This document shows, piece by piece, positions 42,480 to 53,989 of a stretch of 64,000 nucleotides of DNA. Location: positions 766,501 through 830,500 of the forward strand of contig OU015669.1 in the NCBI GenBank assembly GCA_907165275.2, given 5' to 3'. Made by a program: the position numbers and the translations under genes. The notes below the pieces were generated by a model. It did not search any database. It was not told the DNA's origin and was given only the letters and a program-made list of their open reading frames with translations. The number at the start of each line of letters is the position of its first letter. Within the stretch, counting starts at the first letter, position 1. The stretch comes from Zygaena filipendulae. Taxonomy: Eukaryota > Arthropoda > Insecta > Lepidoptera > Zygaenidae.

Positions 42480-43270
42480 GTAGGTAGGTAGGTACCTACC
42501 ATCCATGTAGGTAGGTACTTTTAATCTCGGAACTACCTCGGGAACTCCGAAATTAAAGCGGATGATACCCGCGGGGAACAGCTAGTATTCCTCATAAATA
42601 CATCAATAGAAGTCTTCTGGAGGCCGAAACGTCCAGTAGGTACCTACCCAAACGGTGACTACCTAGTATACCTACCTACCTACGGAATTTTTATACCGGT
42701 AGCGTCCAGTAGACACACGTTGTCTACAGACGAAACAGATTGGTAATTTTTCTACGTCGACGTGACGTCGATGCATACGAAGTAAAAAAGGTCGGCCTCT
42801 CAGACGAAAGAGGTCGGCCTTTTACCCACCTATTTTACTGGCTTTTTATACCCCAATGAGCCCCAGTGAAAAAAATCCGTAACTTTTGAATGACGCAATT
42901 TAATTTGCAATGACGACTGATAAAAAAAACAAATGAAATAACTAATTTGTATACTGTTCAATTTCTTTTCTAATAGGTAGTAGGTATTCATTGAGGTCAT
43001 TGAGTAGTAAATCAATGATTGAGGTAGGTAGGTATTCATTTGTTCAAAACTTTACGAAAAATCAATAGTTTTGTAGCAAATTTATTTAAAATTTCATTTC
43101 ACATCTATATTATAATATATAGATAGGTAAGTAGGTACCTACCTCCCTAGTACCTACTATAATAAAAGAGTAGAATCCACGATTAAGTACCTTCAGCAGC
43201 GTAGTAGGTAGGTACCATGTAGGTACCTACCTAAGTCGGTAGTTACCTATTACACTTGGCTAATTTTGTC
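42480..43270. repeat. GGTAGGTACCTACC-rich tract
   Basis: Many palindromic TAGGTACCTACC / GTAGGTAGGTACC motifs cluster here (42480-42520, 42640-42690, 43130-43260). A CTAGCTG-family fragment in inverse orientation is at 42520-42587. No gene is seen. Confidence 0.5.
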
Positions 43271-43429
43271 TCCTAAGTCATTCAGAAGCAAATTTGAAGC
43301 TTCTGATCATACCTACTATCCTAACTTTTAGTTACTGAATGAAGCGCGGCGCGACGGAGTCGAAGGAATACGAGGATGGCTTCAGTATTGTATATTGTAG
43401 TATCCAAAAAATTGTCCTTTGCGGCCAAA

Positions 43430-43680
43430 AATTCTTTCACTAAAAAGAAGCTACAGTGGTCCTGAGTGACATAGGGTACTTTTGTCCCATCCCGGAATTC
43501 CCGCGGAAACTCCGGAGTTTGTAATATCTGAATCTACTGCACCGATTTTGAAAATTCTTTCACTTATAAGAAACTAAAGTAATCCTGAGTGACACAGTGA
43601 CACACCCTTCATCCCGGAACTCCCACGAGAACTCCGAAACCACCGCGGGTGAAACCGCGGGGGTCAGCTAGTTTTTATAT
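43430..43680 (-). repeat. CTAGCTG-family repeat with reiterated module (inverted)
   Basis: On the minus strand it starts ACTAGCTGACCCCCGCGGTT and has two copies of the AAGTGAAAGAATTTT / CAGGATTACTTTAG module, like the copy at 636-1060. A forward fragment of the family follows at 43775-43880. Confidence 0.55.
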
Positions 43681-44082
43681 AAACTCACTAACACTTGAAA
43701 GCCCTCATTTTTCTTCAGGAAAATTTCGTCATTTTTGTCCCAAAGATAGGGCATAATATCTTTATAGTATAGTACTAACTGTGCCCCGCGGCCTCACCCG
43801 CGTCAATTCCGGAGTTCCCGCGGGAATTCCGAGACAAAAAGTAAAGCACTAAGTTACTCTTTATAACATCAGCTATCTGCCAGTGATAGTCTAAGTTTAT
43901 TACTATTTACTAGGTAAGTATCCAATCTAAGATAACAAGATCAGAATTAAATGTTAGTGATACCTTACTAATTAATCGACTAGTGGACGATATTCATAGT
44001 TTATATAGAAAAATTAATTCCTTAGTAGGCTAGTTAGTAGGTACCTAGGTAGGTACATTGCAGTGAGTCGATAGAAAGTAAA

Positions 44083-44205
44083 ATGGCTACCGATAATTTT
44101 GATTTAAAAACGGCTCTTGTCTTATTTCCCATTATGACAGGAGTAGAGAATATTACAAAACAATTAATCAATGGGATCAAGTTAGGTATACGATTCTATG
44201 ATTAA
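44083..44205 (+). other. short ATG open frame inside the 18-kb element
   Basis: ATG at about 44083 opens 40 codons (MATDNFDLKTALVLFPIMTG, then ENITKQLINGIKLG) and stops. The context looks protein-like but no splice donor or family was identified. It may be a decayed exon of the element's lost gene set. Confidence 0.2.
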
Positions 44206-44639
44206 TATTGCATCTAAACCTCTATTAATTGAATTTGCTTGAAAAACGCGACTTTAAGCCAGTGCAAAACTTCGTTTAACCTCTTAGTCCAAGTATTGTT
44301 CAGTTTATTGCCTGGTTGGGGATATGAAAAAATATCTTATCCCGAGAAAATCAGATGTCGCAATCCAGGCACAGTTGCAACGAGCAACGCAGGGGCACAA
44401 AAGTGTGCAATCATTTGGTTTAGAATTAGAGGAACTTTTTGTTAATTATATATACTTAGTCTATACTCTATAGTCCAAAGTAACGATGATGAAAATAAGT
44501 ACGAAATATTGCGTCCAATTAATGGTTCTTTGCCGCCGGCCGCGAATCAAAGCTCACGACATAGCAGACACGGACATGATTTACGCAGTAGTACCAACTA
44601 CCACGGTGTAGTAGGTACGTAGGTAGGTATATAGGAACT

Positions 44640-44945
44640 TCCGGATCTGGCTCGCAAGAGCGGCGGTGATTTTGTCATGCCGCGCTGTGATTGGTGGACA
44701 ACCGACGCGCGACGCCACGCGCTGAGAGTAGGTACCATTGACCGCCGCGCGCCGGCGCGGAAGGAACAGCGAACAACACTCTAGCGCTGACCGTTATTGC
44801 GCAAAATCAATGCGCAGAAGTCAAAAAATAGGATTCACAGGGGGGCTAGAGGGACGAGGGGTGTGCGTGCGTAGCGCCGGTTGGCAAGCTCGTCGTATTC
44901 CGTCCCCCGCCCCGATACGACGCTCCACGGACTTCTGACTGTACA
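44640..44945. other. GC-rich CpG-dense tract upstream of the TE gene
   Basis: It stands out from its AT-rich surroundings, with CGCCACGCGCTGAG, GCGCGCCGGCGCGGA and TAGCGCCGGTTGGC. It lies 1.6 kb upstream of the first coding exon of the 331-residue gene and could be its promoter region, but nothing proves it. Confidence 0.25.
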
Positions 44946-45059
44946 GTCATGGTCTAAAGTGTATTGTTATTGCCGTTCATTATTATTGGTTTTATTAAGT
45001 TTGAGGTTCTTTGTTATTGTTGGGTTTTTTATTAGTCTATTTTTAGTAGATAGTGAATA

Positions 45060-46500
45060 TATCTAAAAAAAAAAATATTTTGAAAAGACATGCACAAAAA
45101 TGGTGTATGACGTGCATTGTTTGCGCGCGCGACAGTAGCTTATATCCTCCACATTACGCTCAGTGATAGACTTACTATTCATTTAAATATATTCTAAAAT
45201 TACTTGGTTAAATTAATTAACCCATGGAAAGCGCCACCCTCATTGGTCCGCGCACCGTGACCCTCGGAACTACCAAACAAATTTATACACCCACTCTCCG
45301 AACAAATTTATATTATGTTTTATATGTCTATGTGTAGGTAGTTTAATGACGATAAATAAAAAATAAAAACTTAAAGTAAGAAATAAAGTGTGATTTTGAA
45401 TATATTTTATTTACCTACTTACCAAAGATGAGGTCCTTTTTCATATCCGTCACTGGTTTACACTAAATTTATAGCCACATACACATTTCACATACACTAA
45501 GATGTAACTGGCCAGTATAGGCGTCGATTTTATGTAATTACACCATCAAAAAACTAATAATGACTTCACAACAAACATTTATTGACAAAATACGTGCCGG
45601 CTAGCCGTGAAACAGCCATACCTAGCGTTACCGTGGTTAAACAAAAACAAAAATGTAGGTTATTTAGAAGATTTAACACCAATATAATTTATTTAAAATT
45701 ATATCATGAGTAAATTTGCTACAAAACAATTGATTTTTCACATAGTTTTGAACAAATGAATATTAGAAAACAAATAAAGTATTTCATTTGTTTTTTGTTT
45801 GACAGCCGTAAACAAATTATTGCGTCATTAAAAGGTACTGACTTTTTTTACTGAAAATTTTGTCATGCGGCTAAATTAAATATTAAAACTAAAAACCTTA
45901 TTTAATTTCCATCAATTTGATCATGGGCCAATAATTAGTCCATGATTTGATATATAACACTTGATATAAACACTAACCGATTACTTATATTTCGACATAT
46001 TTATGCGAGACGGCGCGAGCCGCTCACTAACCGAACACAGACTACAGAGACTGATTGTCAAAATCGCGGGTGAATTTCGCCCGCACTACCTTAACTTTTT
46101 TAATTCTGGCCAGTATGTGCGTTATGGAATATGGATTGGGAAAAAAATACATATTTTGTATTGTGACCAGCCAATAAAACTTTTACAGTACTGTCAACCA
46201 ATATGGAACGCCGTAAAAAAATAAGAAAACCGCCATTGAGTTAGTGCCAACTGTGGGGACTAGGACATTTCAGAGTTAGTCCATACTGTAGGGACTAGGA
46301 CATTTCAGAGGTAAACTTATAATTATTATATTAGGTGCGCGACTGTACCCATGCGCAGCTATCCCTTCCACATTTCGCTCACTAGTCACTTTCGTGCTAA
46401 TACTTGTACATCACATTGCCTAACGTCGAGTGCGCTGCTTACGTCTAAAAATTAGATGCTGTGATATTTTCCCGGTAAATAGAGTGTTTGTGTCCTGAAT
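45060..46500. other. nothing firmly recognised
   Basis: AT-rich DNA upstream of the TE gene. At 46245-46310 a 38-bp direct repeat containing GGGACTAGGACATTTCAGAG occurs twice. This stretch would include any 5' UTR. Confidence 0.3.
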
Positions 46501-46518
46501 GAAACCTATGACGGCATC

Positions 46519-49500
46519 ATGAGGTGAGTAGGTACTTAATTTTAATTGTAATACTCATGTGTGCAGTAATAGTGGAGCATTATCAAACTGCGAACCCGTT
46601 TGGAGGTTAGCGCATCCCCCTAAAGGAAAAAACGATATTTACTTGATATACCATTGTTTTGCAAACAAATATTGAATTGAAGCATAAACACGTTGTGCCA
46701 AACGTCGGTAGGTAGGTGCTACCTACATATTTAATAAAGTAGACAGTTTTAAAAAAAGATGGCGCCTCGCCTTTTTTACGCGTCCTAGTTAGTGCAAAAG
46801 TTCGCGCCACTTTGTAACGGCTCCATGGTACTGTAAAAAAATATGATAGATTTGTTTTGTTTCTAGTTTGTGTCACGAATTAAGCGAACTGTTGAACGCG
46901 TGGGGTTTCGAGAAATACGCCGAAGCATTTCTTGGTAAGTTGGAATATATCTTACACAAAATTATATTTACATTTTATGCCTATTTTGATGCGTTCTATG
47001 TTCTATATAATAAAAGACATGATGAAACATTAAAAAAAAACTGAATCCATGCCATAGCTGTACTTTGACCAATAAAAAATGAATAATTTTTAAATCAATT
47101 GAAGTGTGATAAAAAAAGTGATAAGACATCAAGTTAGGCCGAGTTCCAATAATCAAACCACCGAAACCAACAACATTCCGTACCAACAGTTACCTAAGAC
47201 ACATTTTCTAGGGGTAATCTGTCAAACAAAATCTTATTTAGGTACCTACCTATATATAAAAATTTCGTGTCACGATGTATGTTCGCGATAAACTCCGAAA
47301 CTACCTACTGAACTGAACTGAACTAAAAAAAATATATAATAAATACCTAGGTTAAATGTGAGGGTGGCAACATATGAAAAAGCTTCAAAAAATCTATCCA
47401 GTGCAATTATGAGTAGGTACGTACCTACCAATGTCTGTATAGAATGATTGAATCCAATTGCTTACTCTTATTTCATGTTAGGCAAAAGGCAGGCTATTTG
47501 GCGAGAGACCAGAGGGTTAGTAAACAAGAAGACCTCATCCGTCACTACAGCAGAGACATCTGACGATTCAGAGGAAATTGGTACAGGGCGACGTGGCCTT
47601 AAAAGGAAACTATCACAGCGGCCATTACAGGACGAAAAACTTGATCAGGACCAAAACTTAGAAGGTAGGTATACAGTATAGTTCATATACAATTTTAAAT
47701 GTGTACGTAGATCCAATAGGGCGGATCCACACCGGACGAGTGGCTCGGCCGAACATGGCTCGCCCTAACATGCGCGCTGAACCGAGTGTAGATGTGGTGG
47801 CTATAGGTGTGGATCCGCGTGATGACAGGGCTGTGAACTAAGAGGGCTGATAGAGCACCTCATATGATATCCATATTAATTAAGGTGATGCTTACAGACG
47901 CTAAACATCTGTGTTGTGTTTATATTATGAAATAAATATTTATAATTATAATTAATAATACCTATATAATTTGTATATATATATAATTTATAATGAAATA
48001 AACTTCACTATTACTTATACTTGAACGTTTTCCACAGAGGAGCTGAAAATTAACGGCGACATTATCACAATAGCCAAGTACCAGGGAGTAGAATCTTCAT
48101 CCATACTAGAAACAGCTTGGAAAGCCACGCGGTCACTTCGCAAGCGGTACTTAATGACTGTTTCAACTTCACAGTACTTGAAAAAGTTTCCTTTGCTTCG
48201 TTTGGAGAGAGTTGGTCCACACCTGGTAAGAGATTGGCACATTTGTGAATCATATTATATCTATTTTTTTAACCGACTTCCAAAAAGGAGGAGGTTCTAT
48301 GTTCGATTGTATGTTCACCGACTACTCGAAGACGGTTGGACCGATTTGGAAAATTCTTTTTTTGTTTGAAAGGGTTTACTCCCAATTAGGTCCCATTGCC
48401 ACCAAGTCGGGATCTGATGATGGGATCTTGGAGAAATCGAGGGAACTCTTCAAAAATTATAGGCACACCTATAGCAATTTGGGTATTTTTTATAGTAAAT
48501 CGTTCATTTGCTTTCGGAAAGCAAAATTTGAAGAAGTGGAACTGATGATGAAGACCACAGATGCTCATCAGAACTACTCAACAATAATACGTATTTCAGG
48601 GGTTCTAGTTAGAGCGATTTGGAAAATTGTTTTTTTTTGTTTGAAAGGGGATACTTCCGAATTGGTCACATTGTCATCAAGTCAGGATCTGATGGTGGGA
48701 TCTTGGAGAAATCGAGGGAACTCTTCAAAATTTATAGGCACACCTATGGCGATTTGGGTATTTTTTATAGTAAATCGTTTATTTGCTTTTGGAAAGTAAG
48801 ATTTGAAGAAGTGGAACTGATGATGAAGACCGCAGATGGTCATCGGAACTACTAAATAATAGGTATTTCACAAATTCCGATTCGTTAACTTTAATGTGGT
48901 TTCTAAATAATTTATGTTCGTCACAATGTATATGGTGAAGTGGAACTGATGGTGTTGTACCAGCAGAACTCCTCAAAAATTAACGTCCCTACATCGGGAA
49001 AAGCAATATTTTGTAAAAGGTTATGAGCAGTTGACAGTAGGCTATTGTAACTTAGATAAATTACAAACCGACTCACTAAAAAGCAAGAAATAAACAAATT
49101 TTTAACAAAAAAATTTAAACTGACTTCCAAAAACACAAATCTAAAAAAGCTAAAAATAAAAAGCTAAAAATAACAAAATACCGATTTAATCCAAAAGACA
49201 AAAACATACGTAATATTATTGGTTTGTGCTAACACTGATCGGTATGAAGTCGGTAACAAGCCAAATATGGAGGGAGTAGATGGGCTAAGTCAACTCCCGC
49301 AACCAGCTCTCCGTGAGCAGAACAACCCAAGTGGGCAGACACCAGCGGGCTTGTCACCGAATTCAAACCGATCAGTGGTAGCACAAACCAATAATATTAC
49401 GTATGTTTTTGTCTTTTGGAAAAATTAATTTATTATTGCTAGTGTGTATGGTTTGTGTGCGCCCGTTCGTCTTGCGTGGTATTTGTAAGTCACTATGGCC

Positions 49501-51651
49501 TTGACTGAAAACCAGCGTCGTGAGTGTTCCCACACTCACGACATAATGCTGAGTCAAGGACCATTTTGAGCGTGGAGACACACCACACAAGTGACAAAAT
49601 ATATTATTATTTCTTGTTTAGTTTTATTTCGTTTTTCATTGTTTTGTTTTTATTTTTTTTATTTTTTTCTTCTTTATTTCTTTATTTTTTTTGTTATTCT
49701 TTAATAGTCTTCATTTGTGTTGTTCTGTATGTGTTCATTTGTGTTGTGTTTCTTCTTGCTTAAATAAATCTTTCTTTATCTTTATCTTTAAATCGGTATT
49801 TTGTTATTTTTAGCTTTTTTAGATTTGTGTTTTTGGAAGTCGGTTTAATTACAACCTTTTATTTAACTTGCACATCACATCAATCACATCAATTGCTCAA
49901 TAGGCAGCAGCAACTTACACAGTGGGAACTAAGTCCGACCAGTGAAGCACGTAACCCTTGCAACGCGAGTCCGACTCGCACTTGGCCGGTTTTTAAATTT
50001 TAACAAAATTAACTTGTTTATTTTTGTTTCACAGATAAACATTGACTTCACAAATCTAAATTATAATATTAGCCCCTCAGCACTGTACACTGGGTTAAGA
50101 CAAATCTCAGACCTGATAGAAAACAGAGCTTCCGCAAAGCAAACACTATCGAAGCCCTTACGGGCTCAGCAACAAAGAATCCACGATCTTCCAAAAGGTA
50201 ATGGATATTGTTTTGAACCGACTTCAAAAAAAGAAAGTTCTTAATTTGGTTATATATTTTTATCTTTTTGTTTGTTACCTCAGAACTGCGTCATTTATAA
50301 ACTGTTATTAAAGTTTTTAGATTTTCGCGTTTTGAGCACATTATATTATGTAAATTACGCGGGACTTGAATGCGATGTTTTTTATTACCTTTTTTGCCTG
50401 ACGTTTCGGCTGAGTTGCATCACGCCGTGGTCACAGGCTGACTGAAGCATTGCGGCGTCGATAGCGAGCCGCGCGAGCAGATTCCTCATCTACCCTCACT
50501 GGATGTTCTTTTTTATTAGATGCACTTTTAAGGTCCCTGCACACTACACTCACTCGGTCCGCATTCACCGGTTCCGGACGGCCGCAACGATTTTTTCTTT
50601 TTTGAATTATAGGATCCCATGTCGTTGGCAACCGAGTGAGTGTAGTGTGCAGGGATCTTAAAAGTGCACCTAATAAAAAAGAACATCCAGTGAGGGTAGA
50701 TGAAGAATCTGCTCGCGCGGCTCGCTATGGACGCCGCAATGCTTTAGTCAGCCTGTGACCACGGCGTGATGCAACTCAGCCGAAACGTCAGGCAAAGAAG
50801 GTAATAAAAAACATCGCGTTCAAGTCCCGCGTAATTTACATAATACTAGCTGTCCCCCGCGATTTCACCCGCGGTAATTTCGGAGTTCCCGCGGGAATTC
50901 CGGGATAAAAACTATCCTATCTTTTAAGTTGGACCATATTATAAATGGTTGCAAAATTTTATCAAAATCCGTTCAGTAGTTTCGGAGTCCATCGCGGACA
51001 AATAACGTGACACGTGATTTATATATATTAGATTTATATTTACATAATATTTATAAACTGATTTAGATTTTTTTTTATTTGAAAGAATAATACTCCCGAG
51101 GTGATCCCACTGTCACCAAGTCAGGATCTGATGATGGGATCCCAGGGAAATTGAGGGCAACCCTCAAATTTTTTAGGCACTTTTCTAAAGTTATTTAAGT
51201 ATTTGCGTCTGGTGTTTAGTGGACATTCGCTTGATTAATTAACATTTAATTCTATTTTTCAGATACTGAGTCGTCGTCGTTGTCGTTCGTCGGGGGAAGA
51301 ACCGGTGTTCGAACTAAAGCCTCGCGGATCGACGCAGCCATCCGCTTCATTTTAGTTGCCAAAACTCGCAGCGAGGGCGAGGCTCATTTACAGGAATTCA
51401 GAAAGGAAGCTTTAAACAAGTCAGCACCTGGTATTGGAGTGCAGCCTCTAGTTATTGCTATAGGTGAGAACTTGGCGAACATTAATAGCGCATTCGTCGT
51501 TGTAGATGACGTTTGGTTATGCTGTCTTAATATTCTGGAAGCTGTAGACCTATGTTTTAAAAGTTTCTATGTTTTTAACCTAAGATACCCAATACAGTGT
51601 GAGCACATTTGGCAGCCGATTACAGATTTTCGCACATGGGTAGTGGAATAA
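46519..51651 (+). CDS. TE-borne six-exon gene, 331-residue protein of unknown function
   Basis: Exons are 46519-46523 (ATGAG, donor GTGAGT), 46867-46934 (acceptor TTTCTAG, donor GTAAGT), 47482-47664, 48038-48225, 50035-50197 and 51263-51651 (TAA). Every junction has AG/GT borders and matching phase, and the total is 996 nt. The start was chosen because ATGAG gives the phase needed by exon 2 (protein MSLCHELSELLNAWGF..). That N-terminus is SAM-like in spacing. Exon 3 is Ser/Thr/charged (TTAETSDDSEEIGTGRRG, then KRKLSQRP, a possible nuclear signal). The C-terminus (FVVVDDVWLCCLNILEAVDL, then CFKSFYVFNLRYP) resembles a domain I recall in uncharacterised animal proteins linked to transposons. Exon 3 (183 nt, phase 1-1) could be skipped without a frame change. 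AATAAA overlaps the stop at 51650. No enzyme motif is visible. Confidence 0.65.
48268..49848 (-). repeat. AACCGACTTCC foldback repeat, copy 2, with nested retroposon
   Basis: This inverted copy lies in the intron between exons 4 and 5 of the TE gene, from AACCGACTTCCAAAAAGGAG to TTTTTGGAAGTCGGTT. The palindromic block (GGTTTGTGCTAACACTGATC..GTGGTAGCACAAACC) is at 49205-49395. At about 49425-49788 it is interrupted by an unrelated insert ending TAAATAAATC-TTTCTTTATCTTTATC, typical of an RTE-like or SINE retroposon tail. Confidence 0.65.
50318..50848. repeat. foldback repeat with hammerhead-like motif, copy A
   Basis: Long inverse arms run from AATTACGCGGGACTTGAATG to CGTTCAAGTCCCGCGTAATT and share CTGACGTTTCGGCTGAGTTG, CATCACGCCGTGGTCACAGG, CTACCCTCACTGGATGTTCT and TGCACTTTTAAGGTCCCTGC. 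The right arm has TGATG (50767) and GAAACGTC (50782-50789), spaced as in hammerhead-type Penelope repeat motifs, although the core is not canonical. Confidence 0.7.
50850..51030 (+). repeat. CTAGCTG/CCGCGGG repeat, duplicated at 52803-52998
   Basis: It starts ACTAGCTGTCCCCCGCGATT and contains TTCGGAGTTCCCGCGGGAA and AATCCGTTCAGTAGTTTCGG. It was copied together with the exon duplication. Confidence 0.65.
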
Positions 51652-51660
51652 TAAACAAAA

Positions 51661-53460
51661 ACATCAATTGCTCAATAGGCAGCAGCAACTTACACAGTGG
51701 GAACTAAGTCCGACCAGTGAAGCACGTAACCCTTGCAACGCGAGTCCGACTCGCACTTGGCCGGTTTTTATATTTTAACAAAATTAACTTGTTTATTTTT
51801 GTTTCACAGATAAACATTGACTTCACAAATCTAAATTATAATATTAGCCCCTCAGCACTGTACACTGGGTTAAGACAAATCTCGGATCTGATAGAAAACA
51901 GAGCTTCCGCAAAGCTGCAAACACTATCGAAGCCCTTACGGGCTCAGCAACAAAGAATCCACGCTCTTTCAAAAGGTAATGGATATTGTTTTGAACCGAC
52001 TTCAAAAAAAGAAAGTTCTTAATTCTTAAATATTTTTATCTATGTTTGTTACCTCAGAACTGCGTCATTTATAAACTGTTATTAAAGTTTTTAGATTTTC
52101 GCGTTTTGAGCACATTATATTATGTAAATTACGCGGGACTTGAACGCGATGTTTTTTATTACCTTTTTTGCCTGACGTTTCGGCTGAATTGCATCACGCC
52201 GTGGTCACAGGCTGACTGAAGCATTGCGGCGTCGATAGCGAGCCGCGCGAGCAGATTCCTCATCTACCCTCACTGGATGTTCTTTTTTATTAGATGCACT
52301 TTTAAGGTCCCTGCACACTACACTCACTCGGTCCGCATTCACCGGTTCCGGACGGCCGCAACGATTTTTTGTTTTTTGAATTATAGGATCCCATGTCGTT
52401 GGCAACCTATATCCGTCATCTCGATTGAAAGTTTTGTGTTTCTTTATTTCAACCGCTTCACGCACTATCCTCGCGTAGTAGTGACGTTCAGTTGAGAGAA
52501 CCTTCAAACGATGGAACTCAATCCAGTGGTTCAGATCCGGTTGCAAGATGTGTTCCGCATCATTACGGCCGTTCCGAACCGGTGAATGCGGACCGAGTGA
52601 GTGTAGTGTGCAGGGACCTTAAAAGTGCATCTAATAAAAAAGAACATCCAGTGAGGGTAGATGAAGAATCATCTCGCGCGGCTCGCTATCGACGCCGCAA
52701 TGCTTTAGTCAGCCTGTGACCACGGCGTGATGCAACTCAGCCGAAACGTCAGCCAAAAAAGGTAATAAAAAACATCGCGTTCAAGTCCAGCGTAATTTAC
52801 ATAATACTAGCTGTCCCCCGCGATTTCACCCGCGGTAATTTCGGAGTTCCCGCGAGAATTCCGGGATAAAAACTATCCTATCTTTTAAGTTGGACCATAT
52901 TATAAATGGTTGCAAAATTTTATCAAAATCCGTTCAGTAGTTTCGGAGTCCATCGCGGACAAACAACGTGACACGTGATTTATATATATTAGATTTATAA
53001 TTTACATAATATTTATAAACTGATTTAGATTTTTTTTTATTTGAAAGAATAATACTCCCGAGGTGATCCCACTGTCACCAAGTCAGGATCTGATGATGGG
53101 ATCCCAGGGAAATTGAGGGCAACCCTCAAATTTTTTAGGCACTTTTCTAAAGTTATTTAAGTATTTGCGTCTGGTGTTTAGTGGACATTCGCTTGATTAA
53201 TTAACATTTAATTCTATTTTTCAGATACTGAGTCGTCGTCGTTGTCGTTCGTCGGGGGAAGAACCGGTGTTCGAACTAAAGCCTCGCGGATCGACGCAGC
53301 CATCCGCTTCATTTTCGTTGCCAAAACTCGCTGCGAGGTCGAGGCTCATTTACAGGATCGTACAGGATCGGATCCCGTGGTCGATCAGGCAAAGTTATGT
53401 GGGCCCACACGGCACACGCTTGTCAAGCTTTGGAAAACCGGCAGGACGTCCTTAAGTTAG
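51661..53460 (+). pseudogene. tandem copy of TE-gene exons 5-6 with a changed 3' end (unit B)
   Basis: The exon-5 copy is 51810-51975 (one extra Leu codon, same phase, same splice sites). The exon-6 copy starts at 53225 after TTTTTCAG and is near-identical to 51263 onward. At 53357, after CATTTACAGGA, it switches to unrelated sequence and stops at TAG 53458-53460, replacing the conserved C-terminal domain by about 34 new residues. It could serve as an alternative 3' end, or be a non-functional duplicate. Confidence 0.6.
52120..52805. repeat. foldback repeat, copy B, carrying a Penelope-like fragment
   Basis: It has the same arms as copy A but retains about 187 bp more centre. On the minus strand 52546-52376 encodes HWIEFHRLKVLSTERHYY, REAVEIKKHKTFNRDDG and LPTTWDP, resembling the GIY-YIG endonuclease end of Penelope-like elements. 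This suggests the foldback derives from paired termini of such an element. Confidence 0.6.
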
Positions 53461-53529
53461 TGTGACTTAGAAACGCATCAGCTAATAAAACTAACGTACC
53501 ACAGCGTCCTGCAGGTTTGACAACGAGAT

Positions 53530-53985
53530 CCTCTAGTACACAGTTTCATTAAATTTGATCCATGTTTACTAAATCTTCTTGTGTACAGGAAATATAATTG
53601 GATTAAAATTGTCTATAAATTTAAAAATTGGATTAGAATTGTGTATTGAATAAATTATTTGAATTTGTATAAATTTGAAACCATTTAAGTAATTTTGGAA
53701 AATAAATGAACAGTATCTTAAAATAAATATGTTAATTATTTACTAATCATATCATTCTTCACCAAATAGGAAAATCAGTAATTTTAAGAGATTTCTTGTA
53801 TTCTTTTAGTGTTTATCTTGTATAATTCAACTGCAGCTTTCTTTCGCAGGTGTTCAAGTATATCTGACTCTTCTACCTTTATGCTATACAGCTGGTGATC
53901 TTGAGACATTCGTGTCAGTACGGCTACTTATTATTGCCTAAGTAGCCATATTGATGCAGCTGAGATCACTGTTTTGCAACGGAGA
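53530..53985. other. spacer between exon duplication and right array
   Basis: AT-rich, no coding signal seen. The array motif ACGGCT first appears at about 53918. Confidence 0.35.
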
Positions 53986-53989
53986 CCTC

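Larger units (their letters stand above)
49886..51660 (+). repeat. tandem duplication, unit A
   Basis: It begins ACATCAATTGCTCAATAGGC and includes exons 5 and 6 of the TE gene. It repeats immediately at 51661 (unit B). The two are near-identical over 49886-51395 versus 51661-53357, apart from a roughly 187-bp difference in the foldback centre. Confidence 0.9.
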
